Source of the DNA: CAIYRG01 sp964446945
Lineage (GTDB): Bacteria > Pseudomonadota > Alphaproteobacteria > Micropepsales > Micropepsaceae
Assembly: GCA_964446945.1 (NCBI GenBank)
Contig: CAYUQO010000002.1
Span: forward strand, 248,001-312,000
Reading direction: 5' to 3'
Length of the DNA: 64,000 nt
Below, piece after piece: positions 17,437-27,300 of the stretch. Below the pieces are notes generated by a model. That model made no database searches and was not told the DNA's origin. It worked only from the letters and a program-made list of their open reading frames with translations. How positions within the stretch are numbered: the stretch's first letter is position 1; each line of letters begins with the position of its first letter. The position numbers and the translations under genes are program-made.

Positions 17437-18015
17437 TCACCGTCGCGGCGGAATATTGGGCAACAGGGGCGGCTGCGGTCCGATGACTTGTTCCAGCGCA
17501 TCGCGCACGCACGCTTCTTCGCCGTCGGGCGTCGCCATACCGCCGGCGCCCATGGCGCCGATCAGCTGGCCATTCACGATGATCGGTAACGCACCCTTGT
17601 TGGTCGTCAAACCGTACCCGGCCATGTTTTGGCTGGTGAATGGGTCGACCGCGTTGCGATTGGTCAGCACATGCGAAGCCGCGCGCGTGCGTAATGCTGT
17701 CCGCGTTTTTGCCTCGGTCGCTTTGGTCGGAAGCCAGCCTTCGCCATCGCCGCGGCTTTCGAGCACAGTCAAGCCTTGCGGATCGAGCACGACAACGACG
17801 ACCGGGCTGTTGATCTTCTGCGCAATCGCCTGACATGCGGCCACCAGCCTTTCGGCTGTCGCAAGGTTGATTGACGCGTGGTCATGCAGACGATCCGCCG
17901 CTTTGCCGGAAAGCACGAATTGGTCGGGCACACGGCCATCGCCGTCGTAAGTCGTCGCCGCCTGGGCAGTAGACATCGCCAAAATAGCAACAACCACAAG
18001 ACTCCACGATCTCAT
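17437..18015 (-). CDS. Exported GlcG/HbpS-family heme-binding-like protein
   Basis: 192 residues with a signal peptide (1-19) and a GlcG/HbpS domain (about 48-180). The fold is marked by ATAERLVAACQAIAQKI, VVVVVLDPQGLTVLESR, KATEAKTRTALRT and the glycine-rich LPIIVNGQLIGAMGAGG. In HbpS this fold binds heme or iron and modulates a sensor kinase, and in other bacteria it sits near glycolate oxidation genes. Neither partner is adjacent here, so the function stays open. GGAG precedes the ATG by 7 bases. Confidence 0.85.
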   Translation of the reverse strand: MRSWSLVVVAILAMSTAQAATTYDGDGRVPDQFVLSGKAADRLHDHASINLATAERLVAACQAIAQKINSPVVVVVLDPQGLTVLESRGDGEGWLPTKATEAKTRTALRTRAASHVLTNRNAVDPFTSQNMAGYGLTTNKGALPIIVNGQLIGAMGAGGMATPDGEEACVRDALEQVIGPQPPLLPNIPPRR

Positions 18016-18118
18016 ACCCGGCTCCCGCGTGATCCCTGCCTCACGTTCGCATAGCCGCCAGCAAAGTTACAATTGCCGCCGCAAATGACGATGAAGAGGA
18101 GCCGTGAGGATGAGACCC

Positions 18119-18667
18119 TCAACCTGCCCAGATGCTGACCAGTGCGATCACCGAGACCAGCGCCAGAGCGATATTCACTCCGTATAGAAACAATGACGGG
18201 ATGCGTCGCGCATCCGGCAAGGGCGGCGGTACCGCGGGAAACATTTCGCGCCACACCGCAGCGAGAAAGCAGAAGGCGCTGAAAACAATCAGGACGGAGC
18301 CTGCCAGTTTCACGCCGAGTGCGGGCAGGATGCCGGTCAGAAGTGCCCTGGACCCAACCCCGCTGGCCAGTGCGGCGAGCCCGGTGCGCACCCACGCGGC
18401 ATAGGTGCGTTCGGCGGCGTAGATGGTGCGATCGGCGGCCAGCACGGTCGTCCGATCAGCGCTTACCGCGATCTGGCTCGAGGCTTTTTTGATTTCACCG
18501 GTGGTCTTCTTGATTTCCTGCCGCTCGACCTGGGCGGTCACCTTCTCGCCACGGGCGCGAATCTTCTCGGCCTCGGCTTTACTTTTCTCAGCCTCCGCCT
18601 TGCTTTTCTGGACCTCGGCCTTGGCCCTTTCGGCGTCGGCCTGGGCTTCTTTCAGGGTCTGTACCAT
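18119..18667 (-). CDS. DUF202 membrane protein with N-terminal coiled coil
   Basis: 182 residues. Residues 1-60 are an almost uninterrupted charged helix (AKAEVQKSKAEAEKSKAEAEK), predicted as coiled coil. From about residue 75 follows a DUF202/YidH-like module (DRTIYAAERTYAAWVRTGLAALASG) with three hydrophobic helices ending at the C-terminus. DUF202 proteins are small inner-membrane proteins of unknown role, usually without such an extension. It is divergent from the Uup gene by 74 bases. Confidence 0.75.
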   Translation of the reverse strand: MVQTLKEAQADAERAKAEVQKSKAEAEKSKAEAEKIRARGEKVTAQVERQEIKKTTGEIKKASSQIAVSADRTTVLAADRTIYAAERTYAAWVRTGLAALASGVGSRALLTGILPALGVKLAGSVLIVFSAFCFLAAVWREMFPAVPPPLPDARRIPSLFLYGVNIALALVSVIALVSIWAG

Positions 18668-18741
18668 GGCAACACAACAGACACGGCTCCGATTTCGTTT
18701 CCGCCTTGGAGGCTTTCACATAACCGGTCTATGCAGTTCCG

Positions 18742-20547
18742 ATGGCTCCAGTCCTGCACGTCCGGAATGTTCACGTCAGGCTTGGCCGGATGCAACTGCT
18801 CGAAGGGGCCGAGCTGGCGGTCAGCGCGGGGGAACGTCTCTGCCTGGTGGGCCGCAATGGCTCGGGTAAATCCACCCTGTTGAAAGTCGCCGCAGGAATG
18901 GCAGTGGCCGATGCCGGCGGGCTGTTTCTCCAGCCCGGCATGACGATCCGCTACCTGCCACAGGAACCTGATCTGTCCGGTTTCAGCACAACAGGAGATT
19001 ATGTGCTTGCAGGTCTCCAACCGGGGGACAGCCCGCAACGGGCCATGCGGCTTCTCGACCAGCTCGGCCTGACGGGCCACGAAGACCCCGGTCACGTGTC
19101 GGGCGGAGAGGCGCGGCGCGCGGCGCTTGCGCGGGTTCTTGCGCCATCTCCCGACATTCTGCTGCTCGACGAGCCGACAAATCACCTCGATTTGCCGGCG
19201 ATCGAATGGCTCGAAGATGAATTGGCGGGCATGCGCTCGGCGATTGTCCTGATCAGTCACGACCGCAGATTCCTTGCGCGTCTCTCGACGGCAACCATCT
19301 GGCTGGATCGCGGACAGACGCGCCGGCTGGATCAGGGATTTGCCGCATTCGAGGCCTGGCGCGACGACGTGCTGGAACAGGAAGAGGTGGAGCGCCACAA
19401 GCTCAATCGGAAGATCGCGGCGGAACTGCACTGGTTGCGCCATGGCGTGAGCGCGCGGCGCAAACGCAACCAGGGGCGGCTCGCATCACTGACGGCGTTG
19501 CGACGGGAACGCCGCGAACAGCGGCAGGCAACCGGTAATGTGAAACTCGATGCCGCCGCTGCCAATACGTCGGGCACGCTGGTGATCGAAGCAACGCACG
19601 CCGGCAAGTTTTTCGGGGACAAAGCCGTGGTTCGCGATATTTCACTGCGCGTATTGCGGGGGGATCGTATCGGTATCGTGGGCGCAAACGGCTCGGGCAA
19701 ATCCACTCTGCTCAATCTCCTGACCGGAAAGCTCGCACCCGACATCGGCGAGATCAGGCTCGGCGCCAATCTTGCGATCGCGGCCATCGAGCAGGACAGA
19801 GCCAAACTGCTTCCAGATATGAGCCTGGCCGATGTGCTGACCGGCGGGAAAGGCGATACCGTCAATGTCGGCGGCCAGACCCGGCACGTGATGAGCTACA
19901 TGAAAGATTTTCTCTTTGCTCCGGAACAGGCGCGAACGCCGGCCGGCGTATTGTCCGGCGGCGAACGTGCGCGTCTGCTGCTCGCGCGAACATTGGCGAC
20001 GCCGTCGAATCTTCTGGTGCTCGATGAACCGACCAACGATCTCGACCTGGAGACACTCGACATATTGCAGGAGATGATCGCCGATTATCCCGGTACCGTT
20101 CTTCTGGTCAGCCACGACCGCGACTTCCTCGATCGCACAGTGACCTCAATACTGATGGCCGAGGGCGACGGACGGTTCACGGAATATGCCGGCGGCTACA
20201 GTGACATGGTTGCGCAGCGTGGGGCGGGCGTCCGGCCGCCGGAGCGCAAGGAGCGCGTTGCGCCGGCCAAAACCAGTGCAGCCCCCGCACGGGCGGCGGC
20301 CAAACGCCGCCTCAGCTTCAATGAACAGCATGCGCTGCGCACATTGCCGGAGCAGATCAGGGACGCGGAACGCGAAATCGCGGAATTGCAGAGCGCCCTC
20401 GCCGATCCCGCGCTTTACGCAAGCGACCCGACCCGCTTTACCGCCTTGACGCAAAGACTCGCCGCTGTGCAGAAGGATGTCGGCATGATGGAGGACCGCT
20501 GGATCGAACTGGAAATGTTGCGCGAAGAAATCGAAGGCCAAGGCTGA
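18742..20547 (+). CDS. uup: ABC-F ATPase, Uup-type
   Basis: 601 residues with two soluble ABC domains and no membrane segments. Walker A motifs are GRNGSGKST and GANGSGKST, signatures VSGGE and LSGGE, and Walker B LLLDEPTNHLD and LVLDEPTNDLD. A long linker between the cassettes (about 205-275, very basic) is the ribosome-interaction arm. A C-terminal coiled coil (about 530-600) marks the Uup branch, which is linked to structure-specific DNA binding and ribosome quality control. Its stop overlaps the start of the next gene by one base (TGATG). Confidence 0.93.
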   Translation: MAPVLHVRNVHVRLGRMQLLEGAELAVSAGERLCLVGRNGSGKSTLLKVAAGMAVADAGGLFLQPGMTIRYLPQEPDLSGFSTTGDYVLAGLQPGDSPQRAMRLLDQLGLTGHEDPGHVSGGEARRAALARVLAPSPDILLLDEPTNHLDLPAIEWLEDELAGMRSAIVLISHDRRFLARLSTATIWLDRGQTRRLDQGFAAFEAWRDDVLEQEEVERHKLNRKIAAELHWLRHGVSARRKRNQGRLASLTALRRERREQRQATGNVKLDAAAANTSGTLVIEATHAGKFFGDKAVVRDISLRVLRGDRIGIVGANGSGKSTLLNLLTGKLAPDIGEIRLGANLAIAAIEQDRAKLLPDMSLADVLTGGKGDTVNVGGQTRHVMSYMKDFLFAPEQARTPAGVLSGGERARLLLARTLATPSNLLVLDEPTNDLDLETLDILQEMIADYPGTVLLVSHDRDFLDRTVTSILMAEGDGRFTEYAGGYSDMVAQRGAGVRPPERKERVAPAKTSAAPARAAAKRRLSFNEQHALRTLPEQIRDAEREIAELQSALADPALYASDPTRFTALTQRLAAVQKDVGMMEDRWIELEMLREEIEGQG

Positions 20548-21608
20548 TGCAGCAGCTGCCCCACACCGGAATAAACATTGGGGACGTGCGCATCGGCGGG
20601 CGGGTGCTGGTGGCGCCGATGACTGGAGTTTCCGACCTGCCATTCCGCACGACCGCATCGCGGCTTGGCGCGGCCTATGTCGCGACCGAAATGGTCGCCT
20701 GCGAGATGTTTGCCCGCGGCCGTCCCGATGTCATCCGCCGCGCCGCGGTCGGCGACGGATTGCCGCTGACCGTCATTCAACTGGTCGGACATGAACCGCA
20801 ATGGATCGCCGGGGCGGCGGCGCTGGCGGAAGCCGCCGGAGCCGACATCATCGATCTGAATATGGGCTGTCCATGCAAGGAGGTGACCGGCGTGCTTTCC
20901 GGCTCGGCGCTGATGCGCAATCCGGCGCATGCGGAACGTCTGATGCGCGCAGCGACTGGTGCAACCTCGCGGCCTGTGACGTTGAAGATGCGGCTCGGCT
21001 GGGACGACCGCAGCATCAACGCGCCGGAGCTTGCGGCTCTGGCCGAACGCGCCGGCATCGCGGCGCTAACGGTGCATGCCCGCACAAGGCAGCAATTCTA
21101 CAACGGACAGGCGGACTGGAGTGCGGTTGCGGCAGTGACGGCGGCAACCCGGCTTCCGGTGATCGTCAACGGCGACATCCGCGATGCCGAAACGGCGCGT
21201 GCAGCGCTCACTCAATCCGGGGCCAGCGCAGTGATGATCGGACGCGGCGCCTATGGCCGGCCATGGATCGCAGCCGCCATCGATCGCGCGCTGCAAACCG
21301 GGATGCCCGTCGATGAGCCGGACCTCGACGCGCGGCTTGCCATTGTGCTCGACCATATGCATGCAAGCTTGCGCTTTTACGACTACGAACATGGCGCGCG
21401 CATATTCCGCAAGCATCTCGGCTGGTATGTCGAAGCAGCTCCCTACCCCGCCGATGCCCAACAGCGCCGCGCCGCCAAAGCGCAACTCTGCCGGCTCACC
21501 ACAGCGCACGAAATGGAAGCAGCTTTGATCGCGCTATGGCAGAATCATCTGCCCCCGGCAGCGCTGCAAACCGATACCGCGCAAGCCGCTCTGGGATTGG
21601 CCGCATAA
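20547..21608 (+). CDS. tRNA-dihydrouridine synthase (Dus family)
   Basis: 353 residues. FMN-dependent reduction of uridine in tRNA D-loops. Family landmarks are the N-terminal VLVAPMTGVSDLPFR, NMGCPCKEV with the catalytic Cys, VTLKMRLGWDD, LTVHARTR, VIVNGDI and MIGRGAYGRPW. The sequence resembles the DusB/NifR3 branch, although the catalytic loop reads GCPCKEVTGVLSG rather than the common GCPAKKV, giving a second Cys two residues on. It is translationally coupled to uup and not linked to ntrBC as rhizobial nifR3 is, so it may be a paralogue. Confidence 0.92.
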   Translation: MQQLPHTGINIGDVRIGGRVLVAPMTGVSDLPFRTTASRLGAAYVATEMVACEMFARGRPDVIRRAAVGDGLPLTVIQLVGHEPQWIAGAAALAEAAGADIIDLNMGCPCKEVTGVLSGSALMRNPAHAERLMRAATGATSRPVTLKMRLGWDDRSINAPELAALAERAGIAALTVHARTRQQFYNGQADWSAVAAVTAATRLPVIVNGDIRDAETARAALTQSGASAVMIGRGAYGRPWIAAAIDRALQTGMPVDEPDLDARLAIVLDHMHASLRFYDYEHGARIFRKHLGWYVEAAPYPADAQQRRAAKAQLCRLTTAHEMEAALIALWQNHLPPAALQTDTAQAALGLAA

Positions 21609-21735
21609 GCCTCTCGGCTACGACTGCCTCGCCGCCTGGCTCACTTCTGCGCCGTCAGCTTAACCGTACCGATGACCGAGCCGGAACAATTATTGGTTTG
21701 GCCCGGTTCCCTCACAGGTCAAACTGGAGGTTGAT

Positions 21736-21903
21736 ATGGCAAACGACAATGGCGGGGGCGCTGGCACCACTTTGTTGGCCATCATCGTCGGCGGGGTTCT
21801 GGTCATCCTCGTGGCGCTTTTCGCCTTTGGCGGCGGCGGGCTCCCATTCTTCGGTCACAGAACCGCGTCAATCTCGATCACCACTCCGACGACTACGCGC
21901 TAA
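21736..21903 (+). CDS. Small single-pass membrane protein, 55 aa
   Basis: A short gene with a good Shine-Dalgarno (GGAGG, 6 bases before ATG). The product is a Gly/Asn-rich N-terminus (MANDNGGGAG), one 22-residue transmembrane helix (TLLAIIVGGVLVILVALFAF), a GGGG turn and a Thr/Ser-rich tail. Small proteins with this layout are frequent and uncharacterised in Hyphomicrobiales. It stands alone 127 bases after the dus gene. The following 248 bases up to the tRNA hold nothing recognisable. Confidence 0.7.
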   Translation: MANDNGGGAGTTLLAIIVGGVLVILVALFAFGGGGLPFFGHRTASISITTPTTTR

Positions 21904-22151
21904 ATTCATTGATCCGGGCGCGGACCAGCTTATCGGACATGATCCTTACACGGATGTATGTGGCCAAGTGCGATTGACGGATTCGGATCCAAGGGCGTGG
22001 AGAGCAGGGCGAAGTCGTAAGCCTCGATATGGCTGCACGTGAGGGGCAAATGGCGCCCGAACGGCCCGGGAGCACCCATTCGGCCCGAGTTGTCACCCAT
22101 ATCGTAGGAACGTTCTGTTACCTATATGTCCGCTATGGACAGGTCGGAGGA

Positions 22152-22228
22152 TGGCGCACCGGGCAGGATTCGAACCCACGACCCCCAGATTCGTAGTCTG
22201 GTGCTCTATCCAGCTGAGCTACCGGTGC
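22152..22228 (-). tRNA. tRNA-Arg (ACG anticodon), CCA encoded
   Basis: A complete cloverleaf of 77 bases with genome-encoded CCA (22152-22154). The acceptor stem is GCACCGG/CCGGTGC, the D-arm GCTC...GAGC, the anticodon stem CCAGA/TCTGG with loop CTACGAA and anticodon ACG (22192-22194), and the T-arm carries TTCGAAT. The ACG anticodon (A34 deaminated to inosine by TadA) reads CGU/CGC/CGA. Confidence 0.97.
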
Positions 22229-22350
22229 GTATGCAGGCGTGCGCGGAAAGTAGTGAGCGCGTCACCGCTTGGCAAGAAGCCTCGTGGCCAAGTGAACTGC
22301 GGCAGAAAAAGCTGCTTTAGAACGGCTTGCGACCAAAATGGATCAGAACG

Positions 22351-22428
22351 TTCCCCTCACCCGGCGCGCCAGTACGCACTTGCCGGCGCAAGTGCGGGCG
22401 CGCCATCCTCTCCCACAAGGGGAGAGGC
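22351..22428. repeat. Palindromic intergenic repeat (copy B)
   Basis: Nested inverted repeats: outer GGCGCGCC...GGCGCGCC, inner GCACTTG-ccggcg-CAAGTGC, flanked by CCCCTCACCC on one side and CCTCTCCC-acaa-GGGGAGAGG on the other. It shows the same architecture as the other repeats: a G/C-run hairpin next to a variable hairpin. Confidence 0.65.
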
Positions 22429-22508
22429 GAAGCGGGGCAACCATGTGATGCTGTTTTTGCCTGGGGCGGTGCGTTAGGTTGGCGCGGTTCACGCCCCGGA
22501 ACGTCACC

Positions 22509-24227
22509 ATGCATCGCATTCTGCCCGCATTTGCGCTTGTCCTGATCAGCCTGACAGCCGCGGCGCCACCCGGCCAAGCGGCCCCCGCTCCCGCACCCGT
22601 CGCAAAGCGGCACATGATCGTTGCCGCCGAACCCGACGCGGCCGCTGCCGGCCGGCAGATGCTGCGGCAGGGCGGTTCGGCAGTCGATGCCGCTATTGCC
22701 GCGCAAATGGTGCTGACGCTGGAAGAACCGCAATCCTCCGGCATCGGCGGCGGCGCCTATCTGATTCTTTCCGACAAGGGTGCGCTTTCCGCCTATGACG
22801 GGCGCGAAACCGCGCCGGCTTCCGCCAATCCGCGCATGTTCCTCGACGCGCAAGGCAATCCGCGCCCGTTCGATGAGGTGCGTCCCGGCGGGTTGTCCGT
22901 TGGCGTTCCCGGTGTTCTCCGCATGCTCGCAAAGGCCCACGCCGAGCACGGCAAGCTGCCCTGGGCGCGCCTGTTCCAACCCGCGATCCATCTCGCCGAG
23001 GATGGCTTCACCGTTCCACCGCGTCTGGCGCGTGAACTCGCCCAGGGCGGACCCAAGCTCGCCGCCATGCCCGGCATGCGCGCGCTGTTCTACCATCCCG
23101 ACGGAACACCGATCCGGGCGGGTGAGATGTGGCTCAACCCCGAACTGGCCAAAAGCTTGCGGGCCATCGCAATGCTCGGTCCGGACGATGCATTCTACAA
23201 TGGCGCGATTGCGGGTGACATCGCCCAGGCGGTGAGCCACGCGCCGATGAATCCGACCATGATGACACCCGGCGACATCGCGGGATACCAGCCCAAAGCC
23301 CGCACGCCGCTATGCGCGCAGTATCGCGGCTATCGCGTTTGCGGCGTGCCGCCCTCCACGTCGGGCGGCACCTCGGTGCTGCAAATCCTCGGTCTGCTCG
23401 AACGTTTCCCTTCGGATCAGTTGCAACCGGAAACTCTTTCCGGAGTGCATCTGCTGTCGGAAGCAAGCCGGCTTGCCTATGCCGACCGCGGTGAATGGCT
23501 CGGCGACACAGATTTCGTTTCAGTGCCGCTCGCCGGACTGCTCGACCAGAACTATCTCGCCGCACGTTCGCAGCTCATCAATCCGATGCACGACATGGGC
23601 CGCGCCATGCCCGGCATTCCGCCGGTGAAAAAGGCCGAGCTGCCGCGCTATGCGCCAATGCCGGAGCAGATCGAGGCAGGCACCAGCCAGATCTCCGCCG
23701 TTGACGACAATGGCGAAGCGATTTCCATGACCACGTCGGTCGAATCCGCGTTCGGCGCCGAAATCTCCGCCGACGGTTTCCTGCTCAACAATCAGCTTAC
23801 GGATTTTTCCTTCGAGCCGGTGGCGGGCGGTAAACCGGTCGCCAACGCCGTCGCGGCCGGGAAACGCCCGCTGAGCTCGATGTCGCCCACGCTGATATTC
23901 GCGCCCGACGGGACGTTTTTTGCCTCCGTCGGTTCGCCGGGCGGGCGGTTGATCATCGGCTATGTCGCGCAAACCGTCGTCGCCCTGATCGACGGACAGA
24001 TGTCCATGCAGGCGGCCGCTGCCGCGCCGCGGCATATCAATATGAATGGCGCGACACTGATCGAAGCCAGTACGCCACTGGCGCAACTGGCACCGGCGCT
24101 GACCGCCATGGGCCATCAGGTGCGCGTCATCCGCTTCGATTCCGGCATCAACGGCATCAAGCGCGTGCCGGACGGATATGAGGGGGGCGCCGACCCTCAC
24201 CGCGAAGGCGCGGCTTTGGGAGACTGA
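22509..24227 (+). CDS. Gamma-glutamyltransferase (GGT), periplasmic
   Basis: 572 residues with a signal peptide (1-26). GGT cleaves and transfers the gamma-glutamyl group of glutathione and related compounds after autoproteolysis into two subunits. The large-subunit marker SSGIGGGAYLILSDKG and the substrate-binding YDGRETAPA are present. The small subunit begins at TSQISAVDDNGEAISMTTS, where the Thr aligns with the autocatalytic nucleophile; the following Thr-His of the E. coli enzyme is Ser-Gln here. The C-terminal glycine-rich site GSPGGRLIIGYV is intact. The large TPR protein starts 140 bases downstream on the same strand. Confidence 0.93.
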   Translation: MHRILPAFALVLISLTAAAPPGQAAPAPAPVAKRHMIVAAEPDAAAAGRQMLRQGGSAVDAAIAAQMVLTLEEPQSSGIGGGAYLILSDKGALSAYDGRETAPASANPRMFLDAQGNPRPFDEVRPGGLSVGVPGVLRMLAKAHAEHGKLPWARLFQPAIHLAEDGFTVPPRLARELAQGGPKLAAMPGMRALFYHPDGTPIRAGEMWLNPELAKSLRAIAMLGPDDAFYNGAIAGDIAQAVSHAPMNPTMMTPGDIAGYQPKARTPLCAQYRGYRVCGVPPSTSGGTSVLQILGLLERFPSDQLQPETLSGVHLLSEASRLAYADRGEWLGDTDFVSVPLAGLLDQNYLAARSQLINPMHDMGRAMPGIPPVKKAELPRYAPMPEQIEAGTSQISAVDDNGEAISMTTSVESAFGAEISADGFLLNNQLTDFSFEPVAGGKPVANAVAAGKRPLSSMSPTLIFAPDGTFFASVGSPGGRLIIGYVAQTVVALIDGQMSMQAAAAAPRHINMNGATLIEASTPLAQLAPALTAMGHQVRVIRFDSGINGIKRVPDGYEGGADPHREGAALGD

Positions 24228-24242
24228 GTCCCGTAGCGGAGT

Positions 24243-24327
24243 TTCCCCCACCCGCGAATTCGCGTTTTCCGGCCTGCACGTCAACTCCGTTGACGTGCAA
24301 CGGCCTCCAACCCCACAAGGGGGAGGC
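24243..24327. repeat. Modular double-hairpin repeat (copy C)
   Basis: CCCCCACCC, then a GCGAATTCGC palindrome (24253-24262), a perfect 10-bp hairpin TGCACGTCAA-ctccg-TTGACGTGCA (24275-24299), and CCTCC...GGGGGAGG (24304-24326). It fills the gap between the GGT stop and the large TPR protein and is open in the same frame as the latter, so it could be taken for coding sequence. Confidence 0.7.
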
Positions 24328-24366
24328 GGATTGGAGCAGTGGCGTAACTTGGCTGAACCCTTGTTG

Positions 24367-27300
24367 ATGACTGCGGTGCGGGCGCACCAGGCCGGCGATG
24401 CTGCCAAAGCCGCGCGCCTTTATGGTGAGATCCTGCGCCTTGAGCCGCGCCAATTCATGGCCCTGCAGGGCCTCGGCGTCTTGCATTACCAAGCCGGGCA
24501 ATGGGAGGAATGCGAACGCGTCATGGGCTTGGCGATTCGCGCCAATCCTTCATCCAGCGAGTGCTTCTTCACCCGCGGTTGCGCGCTGCAGAGATTGGGC
24601 CGCCCTCAGGAAGCGCTGATCTGCTTCGACCAGGTGATCGCGTTCAATCCCGGCCACGGCGATGCGCACAGCAATCGCGGTGTCGCGCTGATGGCCATGA
24701 ACCGGCTCGACGAGGCGCTCGAAAGTTTCGCGTCTGCGCTCAATATCGACGGTTCGAATCCAGCGGTCTGGAACAATCGCGGCTGCGTGCTGGTCAATCT
24801 CGGCCGTCACACCGAAGCCATTCCGTGTTTCGACAATGCGATCGCGCGGCAATCGAATTATGCGCAGGCATTCGTCAATCGCGGCTCGGCGCATGCGGCG
24901 CTGAAGCGCTACGCCGCCGCGATTGCCGATTTCGAACGCGTGGTCGAAATCGATCCGGAATTTCCGTATGTGCGCGGCCATCTCGCGCATTATCGCATGC
25001 TGGCCTGCGATTGGCGGCATTTTGCCGAAGACAAAGTCCGCATCGCCCAGGGCGTGCAGGCGGGGAAGCGGATTGTGCTGCCCTTCATTCACCTCGCGCT
25101 GTCCGATTCGCCGGCCGATCAAGCCCGCTGCGCCGCGATCTGGACCGGGAACGACGTGCCGCCGCGCCCGACCCCGCTCTGGCGCGGCGAAATATACCGG
25201 CACGATCGCATTCGCGTGGCCTATGTCTCGGCCGATTTCCATGCCCACGCCACGGCGGCACTCATGGCGGGCATATTCGAATGCCATGATCGGCGGCAAT
25301 TCGAAACCACCGCGATTTCTTTTGGCCCCGATGACGCGACGCCGATGCGCGCGCGTATGCAGCGCGCATTTGACCGGTTTATCGATGCGCGACGCGCGAG
25401 CGATTTGGAAATCGCCTCGCTGATGCGGCGGCTTGAGATCGACATTGCCGTCGATCTCAAGGGCCTGACCAAAGACAATCGTGCCGGAATTTTCGCCTGG
25501 CGCCCCGCGCCGGTGCAGGTGAGCTATCTTGGCTATCCCGGCACCATGGCGGCGCCCTATATCGATTACCTGCTCGCCGACCGCACGGTGGTGCCGGAGG
25601 AACATCGCGAGTTCTACCGCGAACGCCTCGTTTACCTGCCGGACAGCTATCAGGCCAATACAGTGCGGCCGGTATCCACCGATGCACGAACACGCGCCGA
25701 TTATGGTCTGCCGGAGCAGGGCTTCGTCTTCTGCTGCTTTAACAACAGCTACAAGATCACGCCCGACGTGTTCGCGGTCTGGATGCGATTGCTGCGGGCG
25801 GTGCGCGGCAGCACTCTATGGCTGCTCGAGGACAATCCTGAGGAAGGTGAAAATCTGCGCCGCCAAGCGGAAGCAGCCGGGATTGCATCCGTCCGCCTCG
25901 TATTCGCGCAGCGCGCGCCAATGGATGAGCATCTGGCGCGTCATCGCCATGCAGATCTTTTCCTCGATACGCAACCCTATGGCGCGCACACCACGGCAAG
26001 CGATGCTTTGTGGGCCGGACTTCCGGTTCTGACCGTCGAAGGCGCGACATTTCCCGCTCGCGTTGCCGCAAGTCTGCTGCGTGCCGCCGGCGTGCCGGAA
26101 CTCATCACGGAAAATCTCGCGGATTACGAAGCCGCCGCCCTGCGCCTCGCCTGGGAGCCCGGAACGCTGGGCGCGATCCGCACAAAGCTTGCATCCACGC
26201 GCGAGCAGATGCCGCTGTTCGACACCGAAGCTTTCACGCGCCATCTCGAATCCGCGTTCCGCACCATGGCCGGTCGTGCGATTCGCGGCGAAGCGCCGGA
26301 GAGTTTTTCAGTCACCGCAGGGCCGCAATCCGCATCCGGGGCGATGCCGATTCCCGCTAATGCCGCAGCGGAATATCTCGAAGGCTGCCGGTTGATTGGC
26401 GAAAATAATTTCTCGGCCGCATTGGTGCATTTTGATGAAGCACTCGCTCTGGCGCCGGATTTTATCGAGGCCCTGACGAATCGCGGCGGCGTATTGATGG
26501 CGCTGAACCGGCCCGATGAAGCCATCCGGTCGCTGGACAGCGTGCTGGCCTTCAATCCCGATATGGCGGAAGCCTGGAACAATCGCGGCAATGCACTGTC
26601 GGTGCTTGGCCGTCACGAAGAAGCCGTTGAGAGCTTCGATCGCGTGCTGGCGCTGCGCCCGCGCCTGATCGAGGCCCTGATCAATCGGGGTACGGCGCTT
26701 CTCACCTTGCGCCGTATCGAAGATGCGCTCGCGAGCTATGAGGCGGCCCTGAAGATCGATGGGCGCAATAGTGCTGCGCTGCACGGCCGCGCAAACGCAC
26801 TGTTCGAACTCAAACGGTTCGAAGAGGCCGCCTCCGGATTCGAAGCTGCGATGGCCGCAGGACCGGGAAGCGATTTCGCCGGCAAGCTGGCGTTCACAAG
26901 ACTGCAATGCTGCGACTGGCGCATGCTCGATCACGACCGCACCGCACTGGCGGGCGCGAACCTGTCGCAATCTTCGCGCACAGTCGATCCGTTCCAGTAT
27001 CTGGCGCTGTCGTCTTCGCCGGAAGATCAACGCCGCTGTGCGGAAGTCTGGGTTTCGGCCAAACATCCGATGAAACCGCAGCCACTGTGGACCGGCGAGG
27101 AATACCGCCACGAGAGACTCCGCATCGCCTGGCTTTCAGCCGATTATCGCCTGCATCCGGTTGCGCAAGCGCTCGCCGGCGTGCTGCCCCGGCTCGACAA
27201 AAGCCGCATCGAATCCGTCGGTATCGGCTGGGGCATCGCCGACGACAGCAGCGTACGCGACAAGGTTCTGGCGGGTTTCGAAACATTCGTCCCGGCGGAC

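Noticed and set aside
22152..22228. tRNA-Arg as an integration (att) site for a mobile element
   Set aside because: No integrase and no second copy of the tRNA 3' end was found in the window.
24180..24227. GGT C-terminus thought to come from repeat invasion
   Set aside because: The ending GGADPHREGAALGD is the normal GGT terminus (ADPRREGAA type).
24178..24366. 63-codon extension of the tandem OGT
   Set aside because: It is formed by the end of the GGT gene in another frame and by palindromic repeat DNA, not by TPR sequence.
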